From positions 1 through 48,877 of the forward strand of contig NZ_LSIC01000064.1 in NCBI RefSeq assembly GCF_001556045.1: a stretch of DNA of 48,877 nucleotides. Direction: 5' to 3'. The position numbers and the translations under genes were made by a program. Shown here piece after piece: positions 17,380-24,713 of this stretch. The notes under the pieces are model-generated. The model ran no database searches. It was given only the letters and a program-made list of their open reading frames with translations, and was not told where the DNA came from. Within the stretch, counting starts at the first letter, position 1; every line of letters starts with the position of its first letter. This DNA is from Bradyrhizobium sp. CCH5-F6. Its GTDB lineage: Bacteria; Pseudomonadota; Alphaproteobacteria; Rhizobiales; Xanthobacteraceae.

Positions 17380-18012
17380 TTACGCCCTTTCAACCCAATA
17401 GTAAATAGTACAATTGATGACCGTTACCACGATAGCAACGGCGACCCATACAGCGAGACCCAAGTGTGGAAGGCCGACCAGCCCCGTCATCCAGATCAAG
17501 TTGGAATTAATCGGCATCAGTGGATACAGCAATGCCGTCAGGCGGTGCATGACCCAGTAGTTTTTGGTCCGGTCGTAGCCGCTGTTGACGATAAAATACG
17601 TGAGATGAAACATTTGGTCGGCTACCAGCGCTGTTCCCAGAAAGAGCAGAGGACTGAGCATGGAAAGCGGTGTCCCGTAACCGGTAACAATGCCGATGAT
17701 CAGCGCGGCCTGACAAACCCAGTGAAAGATCTGCTCGAGAAAGGCGCCCGCGTTGGACGGCTTATGCCTCGCTCGAGCGAGATCCCCGTCGAGACAATCG
17801 AGAAATCCCGCCGACAGAATGCATAGTGATCCGAGAAACGAACAGCGCCCTGTTCCCTGAGCAAACAGAAATGACGCTCCAATGTACATGGCAGCCCACG
17901 CGACGGTGATAGCGTCAGGCGCGATCATCCTATTTAATAGGAGCGTGGCTAGTTTCCGCGAAGCCGGTCGCATTGGCCTGTACAAAAAGGAATCAGTTGA
18001 TTGTTCTGGCAT
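17380..18012 (-). CDS. CDP-alcohol phosphotransferase-family membrane protein
   Basis: This 210-aa membrane protein has about six hydrophobic segments and the family signature in register: D72-x2-D75-G76-x2-A79-R80-x8-G89-x3-E93-x3-H97. The canonical third and fourth aspartates are replaced by Glu and His. The family transfers a phospho-alcohol head group from a CDP-alcohol to an acceptor in the membrane; the fourth Asp is the general base in characterised members. Next to a gene making a CMP-activated phosphonate, it may move that phosphonate to a lipid or glycan acceptor, but the altered residues leave activity uncertain. ATG 18012 is chosen (GAGG about 8 nt upstream) over TTG 18018. The tectonin-like gene lies 68 nt upstream on the same strand. 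Confidence 0.85.
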   Translation of the reverse strand: MPEQSTDSFLYRPMRPASRKLATLLLNRMIAPDAITVAWAAMYIGASFLFAQGTGRCSFLGSLCILSAGFLDCLDGDLARARHKPSNAGAFLEQIFHWVCQAALIIGIVTGYGTPLSMLSPLLFLGTALVADQMFHLTYFIVNSGYDRTKNYWVMHRLTALLYPLMPINSNLIWMTGLVGLPHLGLAVWVAVAIVVTVINCTIYYWVERA

Positions 18013-18080
18013 AGCCAACCTCGTTACATCCGAGTCGCTCGACTATTCCCGCTGTTTCCCAACGGCAATTGAGTTTGAAC

Positions 18081-19040
18081 CTACTGCCTTTTCCAACTCA
18101 ACAAACTGCCATCCGCTTGCGTCGTGCTCGCCGCGATTGAAATCGCTCCATTACGCCGCGCCGGATATAGTGGAGTGCACGAGGCGCGGTTCGAAATGCG
18201 GCCGATGGAATAGCCATTGGGAGCGGTAGCCGCGGATAGGAACCAAACGACGCCGTCGGGCCCAACGCTCAGGTCTCTGACCGCCTCTTTGCGAGGCGTG
18301 TACAGACAGTTCCGGCAATTTGCATCCGCACTGCATTCACGAAAATTGCCCGCTCCATTCGGATGGAAACGCCAAATGTCGCCGTGCGAATTCGCGCCCC
18401 AAGCTGTACCGTCTCGTGCACCCGAAATCCGGACAGCGCTGGCGGGCTGAGGAAGCTTGAACCAGTCTTTGGAGACTTGATCGCGGCGCCAGACCGCAAA
18501 CCCGCCGCGACGACGTTCTCCGCCGACCGCCCAAAGCGTGCCATCGAGGCCTTCACTGATTTGCACAGCCTCGAAAGGCAACATTGAAGTTTGGCTCTGA
18601 AAACAATGGTCCGTTGACGTCAGGCTTCGTCCTTGCAGCAACCAACAGTCATCTGTCGATGCACCCGCGATCAAGTAGGGAGACGTGCTTCTTACTTCGC
18701 AGAGCCAGCCGGAATGGTCCGAAGATAACTTCAAGACGGCGTATATTCGCCGTTCAGCCGCCCATGCCGTGACCCAGACTTTGCCGGAGCAGGAGACAAC
18801 GATCTGCAGGGCGTGCCAGTGCCGCTGCAGGGGTATGAACTCGACTTTTCCATTGGTGGGATCCAGGCGGAACACGCGGCCGAGATCATCTACGGCCCAC
18901 AGTATGGACATCCTCGCATCCACCTTCGCCGCTAGTCTAGCGGAGAGACGAGGCGCCGCCGCCAATTCAACGTGTGCGGAGCAGCCTGCCCCGGTATCCA
19001 CCTGCGAGACCATCCCTTGCCCAGTCGATCGACTGCTCAT
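18081..19040 (-). CDS. Tectonin-like beta-propeller protein, copy B
   Basis: This 319-aa paralogue of the protein at 9723-10574 has the blade motifs ILWAVDDLGRVFRLDP, GLDGTLWAVGGERRRGGF, VRISGARDGTAWGANSHGD, and the shared Cys pair in CRNCLYTPRKE, ending with GPDGVVWFLSAA. Such propellers commonly bind carbohydrate or act as scaffolds. There is no signal peptide. The start at ATG 19040 is used with a GAAGG directly upstream; another ATG (residue 44, MSILWAVDD) could give a shorter form that begins right at the first blade. It heads a minus-strand unit with the CDP-alcohol phosphotransferase and is divergent from the second VRIRG-family gene. Confidence 0.75.
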   Translation of the reverse strand: MSSRSTGQGMVSQVDTGAGCSAHVELAAAPRLSARLAAKVDARMSILWAVDDLGRVFRLDPTNGKVEFIPLQRHWHALQIVVSCSGKVWVTAWAAERRIYAVLKLSSDHSGWLCEVRSTSPYLIAGASTDDCWLLQGRSLTSTDHCFQSQTSMLPFEAVQISEGLDGTLWAVGGERRRGGFAVWRRDQVSKDWFKLPQPASAVRISGARDGTAWGANSHGDIWRFHPNGAGNFRECSADANCRNCLYTPRKEAVRDLSVGPDGVVWFLSAATAPNGYSIGRISNRASCTPLYPARRNGAISIAASTTQADGSLLSWKRQ

Positions 19041-19185
19041 CCTTCATCACCAACTTCGCAACCAAAAGTTTTGAGCCCCTATGCAATCACAGATTGATGG
19101 ATTAATCTAATTTTATTGTGCTGGGTTAGGCTGGGGCCGTGCAGCAAACGCCGTCCCACAGTAGCGCTAAGAACGGGGTAGACAG

Positions 19186-19593
19186 ATGGCATCGGTCAGG
19201 ATTCGTGGCCTTTGGAGAATTTCGCTGACGGCTCACGAAGGCGCAAAGCTGAAGGTGACCACCGCTATCGACGAGGCGGAGCTTGAGGTGTTTACAGCCA
19301 CTCGGTCGAGCTTGAGCGGGGAGTTCCGAGTGGGAAATAAGAAGGTACCAGTCAAGGGGCGGGTCAAGCCCGGGAGCCCAGCCGTCGTGACGATCTCAGA
19401 GGCGACCGCGAGCGGTGGACCGGTTGCGGACGGGCTCGAGGCCATAGTCTACATTCCGCCCTGGTGGCCAACCGTGGACTACGAACACGACCTTGTGTTT
19501 GGCACGATGGTCATTGGCAAAGGCTCTAGCATCCGCGATAAGGAGCTGAGATCAAGGCTAATAGCGATTATGGGCGTGCAGCCGTTTGCATGA
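19186..19593 (+). CDS. Small unknown protein, VRIRG family, copy B
   Basis: This 135-aa paralogue of copy A (8090-8551) shows the same order of motifs: MASVRIRGLWRISL at the N-terminus, GRVKPGSPAVVTIS in the middle, YIPPWWPTVDY, then SSIRDKELRSRL near the C-terminus. It is a compact, soluble, probably beta-rich domain with no Cys. The radical SAM/SPASM gene starts about 7 nt after its stop, so the two are very likely co-transcribed and may act together. Function is not known to me. The pairing of one copy with a radical SAM enzyme and the other with an NlpC/P60-like protein suggests a carrier, adaptor or substrate role; that is inference only. Confidence 0.78.
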   Translation: MASVRIRGLWRISLTAHEGAKLKVTTAIDEAELEVFTATRSSLSGEFRVGNKKVPVKGRVKPGSPAVVTISEATASGGPVADGLEAIVYIPPWWPTVDYEHDLVFGTMVIGKGSSIRDKELRSRLIAIMGVQPFA

Positions 19594-19600
19594 GTCGCGA

Positions 19601-20476
19601 ATGCTAACCGGTAGGGGAACGGCAACTAGGGTGTGGGTGTGGATGGACGTCTCCGGCACCTGCAACCTTGCGTGTCGCGACTGTTACACCAAGCAAGCGC
19701 ACCAAAATACCCTGATGTCACCGGTTCAATTTCGCCATGTGCTCGATAAGCTTTCGTCCGGTCCCATCTCGGTCGCGAAACTGCATCTCAACTGGCGAGG
19801 TGAACCGCTCACCAACAAACGACTTCCGGAGTTTTTGCAAGGCCGATTGGATGTCCTACCTCTCGCGCCCCTCGAAATGCATACTAACGGCATCTTGCTC
19901 AATGCAAGAATGAGCAAGCAGATTGTTGCGCATTCCCGGTCAGAGGACATGTTCTACGTGTCGATCGATGGCGGCAATCCGGTGGCGCATGAAGCAAACC
20001 GCGGTACCGATACTTGGGAACCAGCGTTGCGCGGCCTCGAGACGCTGTTGGATGCCCGAGATGCTGCGAGCATCGATGCTCCCAAGGTCGGCATCTACGA
20101 AATTCACTACGGTGATCGCACGCGGTATGACGCGAAGCTGATTGCGCTTTCTCGCCGCTGCGATGCCTGGACGAGGGTCCTACCGATCGGTTCGCATGGT
20201 GAGGAATCCGCGTTCGAAGCCGGCGAGGTACCGAGCGGCCCTTGCTTTTGGGCGGGCAATTCCCTCGCCATCACCTCTGCCGGTAATGTTCATATCTGTC
20301 TGCTTTCATTCCGACCAGACGGCATTCTCGGCAATATATTCGATGACGATATTTACTCCATACTGGAGAATGCGCGCAGATTCCGCTCCACACTCATAAC
20401 CAGCGGCCGTCGCAGCGTTTCCCACTGCAGCGTATGCCGGAAGACCGCTGGCGAATTGGATGAGCCGCAACTTTGA
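19601..20476 (+). CDS. Radical SAM/SPASM-type enzyme
   Basis: This ~291-aa protein has the radical SAM cluster C21-x3-C25-x2-C28 (GTCNLACRDCYTKQ), the glycine-rich HLNWRGEPLTNKRLPEF strand, MHTNGILL and the YVSIDGG motif. A C-terminal Cys-containing region (GPCFWAGNSLAI, VHICLLSFRPDGILGNIF, SHCSVC) resembles a short SPASM/twitch domain binding one extra Fe-S cluster. Such enzymes modify peptides or small molecules. The first ATG in frame is 19601; a TTG at 19586 would overlap the preceding gene. It overlaps the aminotransferase start as TGATG, implying coupled translation. The substrate could be the VRIRG protein or a sugar/phosphonate intermediate. Confidence 0.86.
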   Translation: MLTGRGTATRVWVWMDVSGTCNLACRDCYTKQAHQNTLMSPVQFRHVLDKLSSGPISVAKLHLNWRGEPLTNKRLPEFLQGRLDVLPLAPLEMHTNGILLNARMSKQIVAHSRSEDMFYVSIDGGNPVAHEANRGTDTWEPALRGLETLLDARDAASIDAPKVGIYEIHYGDRTRYDAKLIALSRRCDAWTRVLPIGSHGEESAFEAGEVPSGPCFWAGNSLAITSAGNVHICLLSFRPDGILGNIFDDDIYSILENARRFRSTLITSGRRSVSHCSVCRKTAGELDEPQL

Positions 20477-21660
20477 TGTCATCGCGCAGCAACACCACCG
20501 ATCCTCCCTTCCATTTCAAGGCGGCCCGCGGAAGCCACATATGGGACGAGCAAGGCAGGCGCTATACTGACCTTACCTCAGGATGGAATGTCGTAAACGC
20601 CGGATGGAATTGCTCCGAGATACGCGATGACTGGCATCGCCACATCGACAATCTAACGTATCGGCCGGCATGGTGCATAGACGATTGTTACAAATGGCTC
20701 GAAGCTGCACTTGCCGATTTAGCGCCCGGCTATGTGATGATCCCGAGTTGTTCTGGCGGGGAAGGAATAGACAACGCGCTCAAGATAGCTAGACTCGTGA
20801 CCGGCCGTCCGGGTGTAATTTCCATCGCAGGCTGCTACCACGGTAGCAATACGGGCGCCGCGTTGGCTGCGGGTCACGATGTCTCACATCTCGAAATATT
20901 GGATCTGGAACGTCTTCGGGTGGTGATACCTGTCCCCAGCGGCGACGCCGACTTGCCGCAAATCGAGCGCCAGATACGTCAATCCGAGGAAGCAGGCGCA
21001 ATCGTCTTCGAGACGGTGCTGACCAATGCTGGTTGTCATGTCGTCTCGACAGAATTTCTCTCCCTCATCAGCCGCTTGGCAACTGAGCTCGGAATTCTGC
21101 TGATATGCGACGAGATCGGAACAGGGCTTAACCGCACCGGCAGCCTGCTGTCATGCCAGCATCGCGACATCAGGCCCGATATTATTGTTTGCGGAAAGGC
21201 CCTGACTAACGGGCTTTACCCGCTTTCCTTATGCCTTGCTTCTCAGAATCTCGTCTCGTTTCTCGATCCCGAGGTATTCGCCTCGACCTTTGCTGGAGCG
21301 CCGTCAGCGTCAGCGGCCGCGCTGGCAACCTTGCGCTACCATGCCGAGCATGACCTAGGCGCACGTACGAGGCAGACTGCGGCCGAACTTCGCAAGCGGC
21401 TGCTCGAGAATATGTCAGGGCTCAGGTTTGCCGCCGGCCTACACGGCGATGGCCTGGAAATCGCGTTGCATTTGAATTGGGTGCACGGGCAGTCTGTAGG
21501 CGCGACACCCAATGGCCTCCTACGAAATTTGCGACAGAAGGGCATTTTTGCAACTCTCTCACCCGGTGACTGTCATCTAATGATTATGCCACCGCTGAAT
21601 TCGGAAGTCGCCGACCTTCTTACCGCCGCAGACTCAATTGCGGATGTGGTATCAATCTGA
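20476..21660 (+). CDS. Class III PLP-dependent aminotransferase
   Basis: This 394-aa fold-type I enzyme of the acetyl-ornithine/omega-aminotransferase class has SCSGGEGIDNALKIAR (PLP phosphate site), the GCYHGSNTGA motif, ICDEIGTGLNRTG with the PLP-ring Asp, and K241 in CGKALTNGLYPLS as the Schiff-base lysine. It would interconvert an aldehyde or ketone and an amine; phosphonoacetaldehyde, a hydroxylated phosphonate or a nucleotide sugar are possible substrates. Class III enzymes also include phosphonate-active PLP lyases (PbfA). ATG 20476 overlaps the radical SAM stop by 1 nt (TGATG). It is the last gene of the unit VRIRG-radical SAM-aminotransferase. Confidence 0.88.
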   Translation: MSSRSNTTDPPFHFKAARGSHIWDEQGRRYTDLTSGWNVVNAGWNCSEIRDDWHRHIDNLTYRPAWCIDDCYKWLEAALADLAPGYVMIPSCSGGEGIDNALKIARLVTGRPGVISIAGCYHGSNTGAALAAGHDVSHLEILDLERLRVVIPVPSGDADLPQIERQIRQSEEAGAIVFETVLTNAGCHVVSTEFLSLISRLATELGILLICDEIGTGLNRTGSLLSCQHRDIRPDIIVCGKALTNGLYPLSLCLASQNLVSFLDPEVFASTFAGAPSASAAALATLRYHAEHDLGARTRQTAAELRKRLLENMSGLRFAAGLHGDGLEIALHLNWVHGQSVGATPNGLLRNLRQKGIFATLSPGDCHLMIMPPLNSEVADLLTAADSIADVVSI

Positions 21661-21695
21661 GCCCGGAGCTCGCCGAGAGCCACTGAAGGCGATAT

Positions 21696-22409
21696 TCAAT
21701 TGATGAGGAGGCTTATGCCGTCTGGTAGTGGCCGAAGCTCCCAGATATGGCCGGGCACGTCCAGAAGATTGGAATAGCTGGCCTGCCATTCATGTTTCGG
21801 ATCGGCCTCGAGATATTTGGTGTACCTCGCCCGCCGCATCGCGGCAGTTAGACCCGCAAAGTGCGCGATCCTTAACCGGGTACGATTCCACAAATGACGA
21901 CCTATCTGGACCGGCACAGGTTCGAAATGAAGAACCTTCTTTGGCAGAGTGTAACCTGGGCGATAGCCAAAAAGGCGATAGACCCATAGCTTGTTCTGGT
22001 CGAAGTGATTCCCATCTCCAATCATCCGCAAAACTTCGAAGCCGTAGACCTGCTCGGGCCTAGCATCGGTATCAATGAAATGCATCAGCAGTGGTATGTC
22101 GCTCGCAGGAATGACCTCATCAGCGTCAATCCAAATCACCCACTCTGGCGAAAAGTCGGCGCACGCGTCGAGCAATCGCTGTCGGTTCTGAGAATCGTTC
22201 CAGCCTTTATAACTTGGGCGCGGACAATTGGTCAGCAACGCCTTGACCATGGGTTCCGCCTTCAATAGGACGCCCGTGTTATCGGTGCTACCGTCGTCTA
22301 GCGCAATGATGCCCGAACAGAATGTTCTTACACAGTCGAAATAGCGTGGCAGGAAGACCGCGCCGTTTCTGACCGGTAGGAGGCACATCAGTCTACGGTC
22401 GAGACCCAT
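21696..22409 (-). CDS. Family 2 glycosyltransferase
   Basis: This 237-aa GT-A fold protein has ALDDGSTDNT near residue 37 (nucleotide site) and the metal-binding WIDADE near residue 94. The N-terminus (MCLLPVRNGAVFLPRYF) matches family 2 enzymes that elongate surface glycans. There are no membrane segments. It converges with the aminotransferase gene, only 35 nt apart. It might attach the sugar that later carries the phosphonate, or act on the cell-surface polysaccharide. An in-frame ATG at 22388 is an alternative start. Confidence 0.87.
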   Translation of the reverse strand: MGLDRRLMCLLPVRNGAVFLPRYFDCVRTFCSGIIALDDGSTDNTGVLLKAEPMVKALLTNCPRPSYKGWNDSQNRQRLLDACADFSPEWVIWIDADEVIPASDIPLLMHFIDTDARPEQVYGFEVLRMIGDGNHFDQNKLWVYRLFGYRPGYTLPKKVLHFEPVPVQIGRHLWNRTRLRIAHFAGLTAAMRRARYTKYLEADPKHEWQASYSNLLDVPGHIWELRPLPDGISLLIN

Positions 22410-23066
22410 CTAAACATCCACTAATCCACCAAGAAGCTTCGCACATCGATCGGAACGCAGGCTCGTCGCTAGACGACGTCGACTACATCAAGAGTATCGT
22501 CTGCAACCCATTGCTCACAAAATAGATCGGTTATCGGACTTCTTAAAGAGTCCTTCAAAAAGTCGCACGAGCCAATTTTCCAACGAGCAGGAAAATGCCG
22601 ACCTTCGTTCAGGACTGCAATCCAGGCGCGCGCGATAGCGGCGCGGGCCTTCCGCAAGGATGCAGCGCGAGCGGCAGGATGCTCCCATCCGAGCGGGAGG
22701 GACTCCCTACCATTGGGAGAGATTCATAAACAACGTCAACAAATTGGACAGCTTTGACGTAATCTGCGTCTTGTGCGTGTGATACAAAATTGGCACGACA
22801 AGCGCAAGGCCGGGCACGTCTCGGTCTTCACCGGTATCGGCTGCCGCAGCTTGCGCGAGAATGACAACGCCAAGGGCCGGAGCGTTAGATCGCGAAGGGC
22901 CAGCGGAAAATCCTTGCAGCACCACGCACTAATCCGCACTCACGAAAAACGCTGCCCGGCCAGAAGCCGTAGGAGTAGGAGAACCCGAGGAAGTCGACCT
23001 TACAGACCCGCACTTTGCACGATCTTCTCGTCCAATTTGGTGCCGGCTGAGAGGGGCGCGCTCTGT
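22410..23066. other. Intergenic junction region, no gene recognised
   Basis: About 650 nt without a convincing reading frame separate the biosynthetic half from the defence half of the island. It contains the degenerate att-like site at 22692-22714. This is where an integrase for the left element would be expected, but none is present. Confidence 0.55.
22692..22714. repeat. Degenerate internal att-like site
   Basis: AGCGGG-AGGGACTC-x-CTACCA matches the attL site 7045-7069 (tRNA-derived part plus the inner arm CTACCA) except for a 2-nt gap and two substitutions. It extends beyond the tRNA-derived repeat into the island-side arm, so it looks like the left end of a second element rather than a chance hit. 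Confidence 0.6.
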
Positions 23067-23654
23067 TCACTGGCCCTTTGCTGCGTCTGTGTCCGCGTAA
23101 TCAAACAAAGGTCCATCGCTGGGTTTCGCAGGTAGATCCTTCGCCTTCTTCCGCCGTTTGGCGGCCCGGGTCCGCTGCTCAATTTTCAGAAGCTTTGGGT
23201 CTTTGTTCGAGACCCAGCGAAGCCTGCCATTGTCCACCCAGTTACAGGGCACATGATAAAATGAAGCTTTCTTTGCCCTTTTGATCTTGGCAGCAATAAC
23301 AGGCCACCAATGAATCAGAAGCGCGCACTTGCGCCAAAATTTCCAGTCCGACCATTGCGCTTCAAAGAAGATGACTATGAAGCCGTGTTCGATAAGCGCT
23401 AACCGCTCATGTGGCCTGCTTTTCATTCGAACGTCGCCGGATATCACGACCTTTCCCCCGTCATCTGCAAACCGCTTCAGCCAAGGCACATCATTCTTAG
23501 GCTGGTAATCATCATCTCCTGGCTTTGGGGTGTAATCGGCTGCCGCCTTGATTACGAAGTTTCCCGATATTTTACGAAACTGTTTCTCACTGGCGAAGTT
23601 CTGTAAGACCTTCACCAGTCCTATAGGAACGTTTTGATCAAACGCGACTTTCAA
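23067..23654 (-). CDS. PIN-like (DUF5615-type) toxin candidate
   Basis: This 195-aa protein starts MKVAFDQNVPIGLVKVL, matching the first acidic strand of Mut7-C/DUF5615 PIN-like nucleases (usually F-D-E/Q-N-L/V-P). It continues with DVPWLKRFADDGGKVVISGDVR, the second acidic motif with the VVISGD strand. The C-terminus is a long Lys/Arg-rich tail, unusual for the family and possibly RNA-binding. The start codon is TTG (23654-23652), overlapping the antitoxin stop as TTGA, and no ATG fits the conserved N-terminus. PIN toxins cleave RNA; pairing with a DUF433-type antitoxin is a known arrangement. Confidence 0.75.
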   Translation of the reverse strand: MKVAFDQNVPIGLVKVLQNFASEKQFRKISGNFVIKAAADYTPKPGDDDYQPKNDVPWLKRFADDGGKVVISGDVRMKSRPHERLALIEHGFIVIFFEAQWSDWKFWRKCALLIHWWPVIAAKIKRAKKASFYHVPCNWVDNGRLRWVSNKDPKLLKIEQRTRAAKRRKKAKDLPAKPSDGPLFDYADTDAAKGQ

Positions 23655-24334
23655 GCAGCTATCGCAAGATTCTCCTCGAATTTGACAGCCTCGCGAACGT
23701 GCCGGACTTGAATCTCAAAAATATCGGCAACGAACTGGGCGCTTCCCTCGACTTTGACTGCTCTCGCAATCGTATCCGTCGGAATATTGCTGCGCTTCAG
23801 TACGGGATGACCAAACTCGATGCGTGGGTGAACAATTACATTCGGCGCTATCTTGGGCCTAGGTGTCCATTCAATGGCTTCGCCCTGCGGATCAAAAACT
23901 ACGTCCTCGCGGAGCGACTTCATTACGACAGAAGGAATCTCATAATTTTTGGACCGAAGATCATAGACGAGCATCAACCCGTTTCGCCGGGCGATCTCAG
24001 CAACGATCTTACGCCCATCTGTCTTAAACACGGTCTTGGTTGCGAACGGATGGGGATGACTTAGCGTTTCCCTCGCCTCAGTCATGATGCGTCTAATTTC
24101 ACGTAAATGTACGCCGGCCTTAACGAACCGTGCGATAAAGCGCAGCTCCATCAAATTTGCAAAGCTGACTGCGGTCTTGTCACCAACTCGACCAAGCTGG
24201 TTGACGATAACGGGCTCTTGTTTGCGGGTATGCCCCTCTACCCATACGCGCACAGACGCTTGCGGCGCGCCGACAAGCTCTGCCGCTTCCGGGATACTGT
24301 AGATCCCAATTTCAAGTAGGTCCGGACACGCCAT
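23651..24334 (-). CDS. DUF433-type antitoxin with MerR-like HTH
   Basis: This 227-aa protein has an N-terminal MerR-like helix-turn-helix (IYSIPEAAELVGAPQASVRVW) and a C-terminal DUF433-like domain (VIVHPRIEFGHPVLKRSNIP, then a helical TIARAVKVEG...FEIQVRHVREAVKFEE part). Antitoxins of this type repress their own promoter and neutralise the co-encoded PIN-like toxin. Its stop overlaps the toxin TTG start by 4 nt. A 19-bp dyad (24361-24379) sits 27 nt upstream of its ATG and is a likely operator. The order antitoxin then toxin is the usual one. Confidence 0.8.
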   Translation of the reverse strand: MACPDLLEIGIYSIPEAAELVGAPQASVRVWVEGHTRKQEPVIVNQLGRVGDKTAVSFANLMELRFIARFVKAGVHLREIRRIMTEARETLSHPHPFATKTVFKTDGRKIVAEIARRNGLMLVYDLRSKNYEIPSVVMKSLREDVVFDPQGEAIEWTPRPKIAPNVIVHPRIEFGHPVLKRSNIPTDTIARAVKVEGSAQFVADIFEIQVRHVREAVKFEENLAIAA

Positions 24335-24713
24335 GCTATCTTGCTTCGTGCGAATCCTGCTTCGCTGTAAATTAGCGAAACGGCATCGTCACTTCCGATC
24401 CTCTGTTTTCAGCTCAAGACTTTGGACATTTTCATGAATCGTCCCCTCACGATATCGCCTCCCTGTGGACAAGTCAGCCGAAATCTCCACTGTGACGCTT
24501 TACGATCGCCTTCGTCTTACATTCAGTCGCCATGACCTCGCGCCGGTAGGGCGCCACTAGCCGATCGATCAACTCTTCGGGCAGTTTCTTGCAAAGAAGC
24601 GCTGATCTGGGCCCGGTGACCGGAAGCCATACGCTCTGCATCGGCCATCTGATTTCACAAGATGGCTTGTTTCTGACCCGGATGCCCGCATTCGAGGACT
24701 GCTCATATAGTCG
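24335..24713. other. Intergenic between helicase-nuclease end and toxin-antitoxin promoter
   Basis: About 380 nt without a recognisable gene. Apart from the 24361-24379 dyad, I see no RNA gene and no strong terminator. Confidence 0.5.
24361..24379. promoter_or_regulatory. Dyad upstream of the toxin-antitoxin operon
   Basis: TTCGCT-N7-AGCGAA is a perfect 6+6 inverted repeat located just upstream of the antitoxin start, where a self-repressing antitoxin would bind. The assignment is inferred from position and symmetry. Confidence 0.5.
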
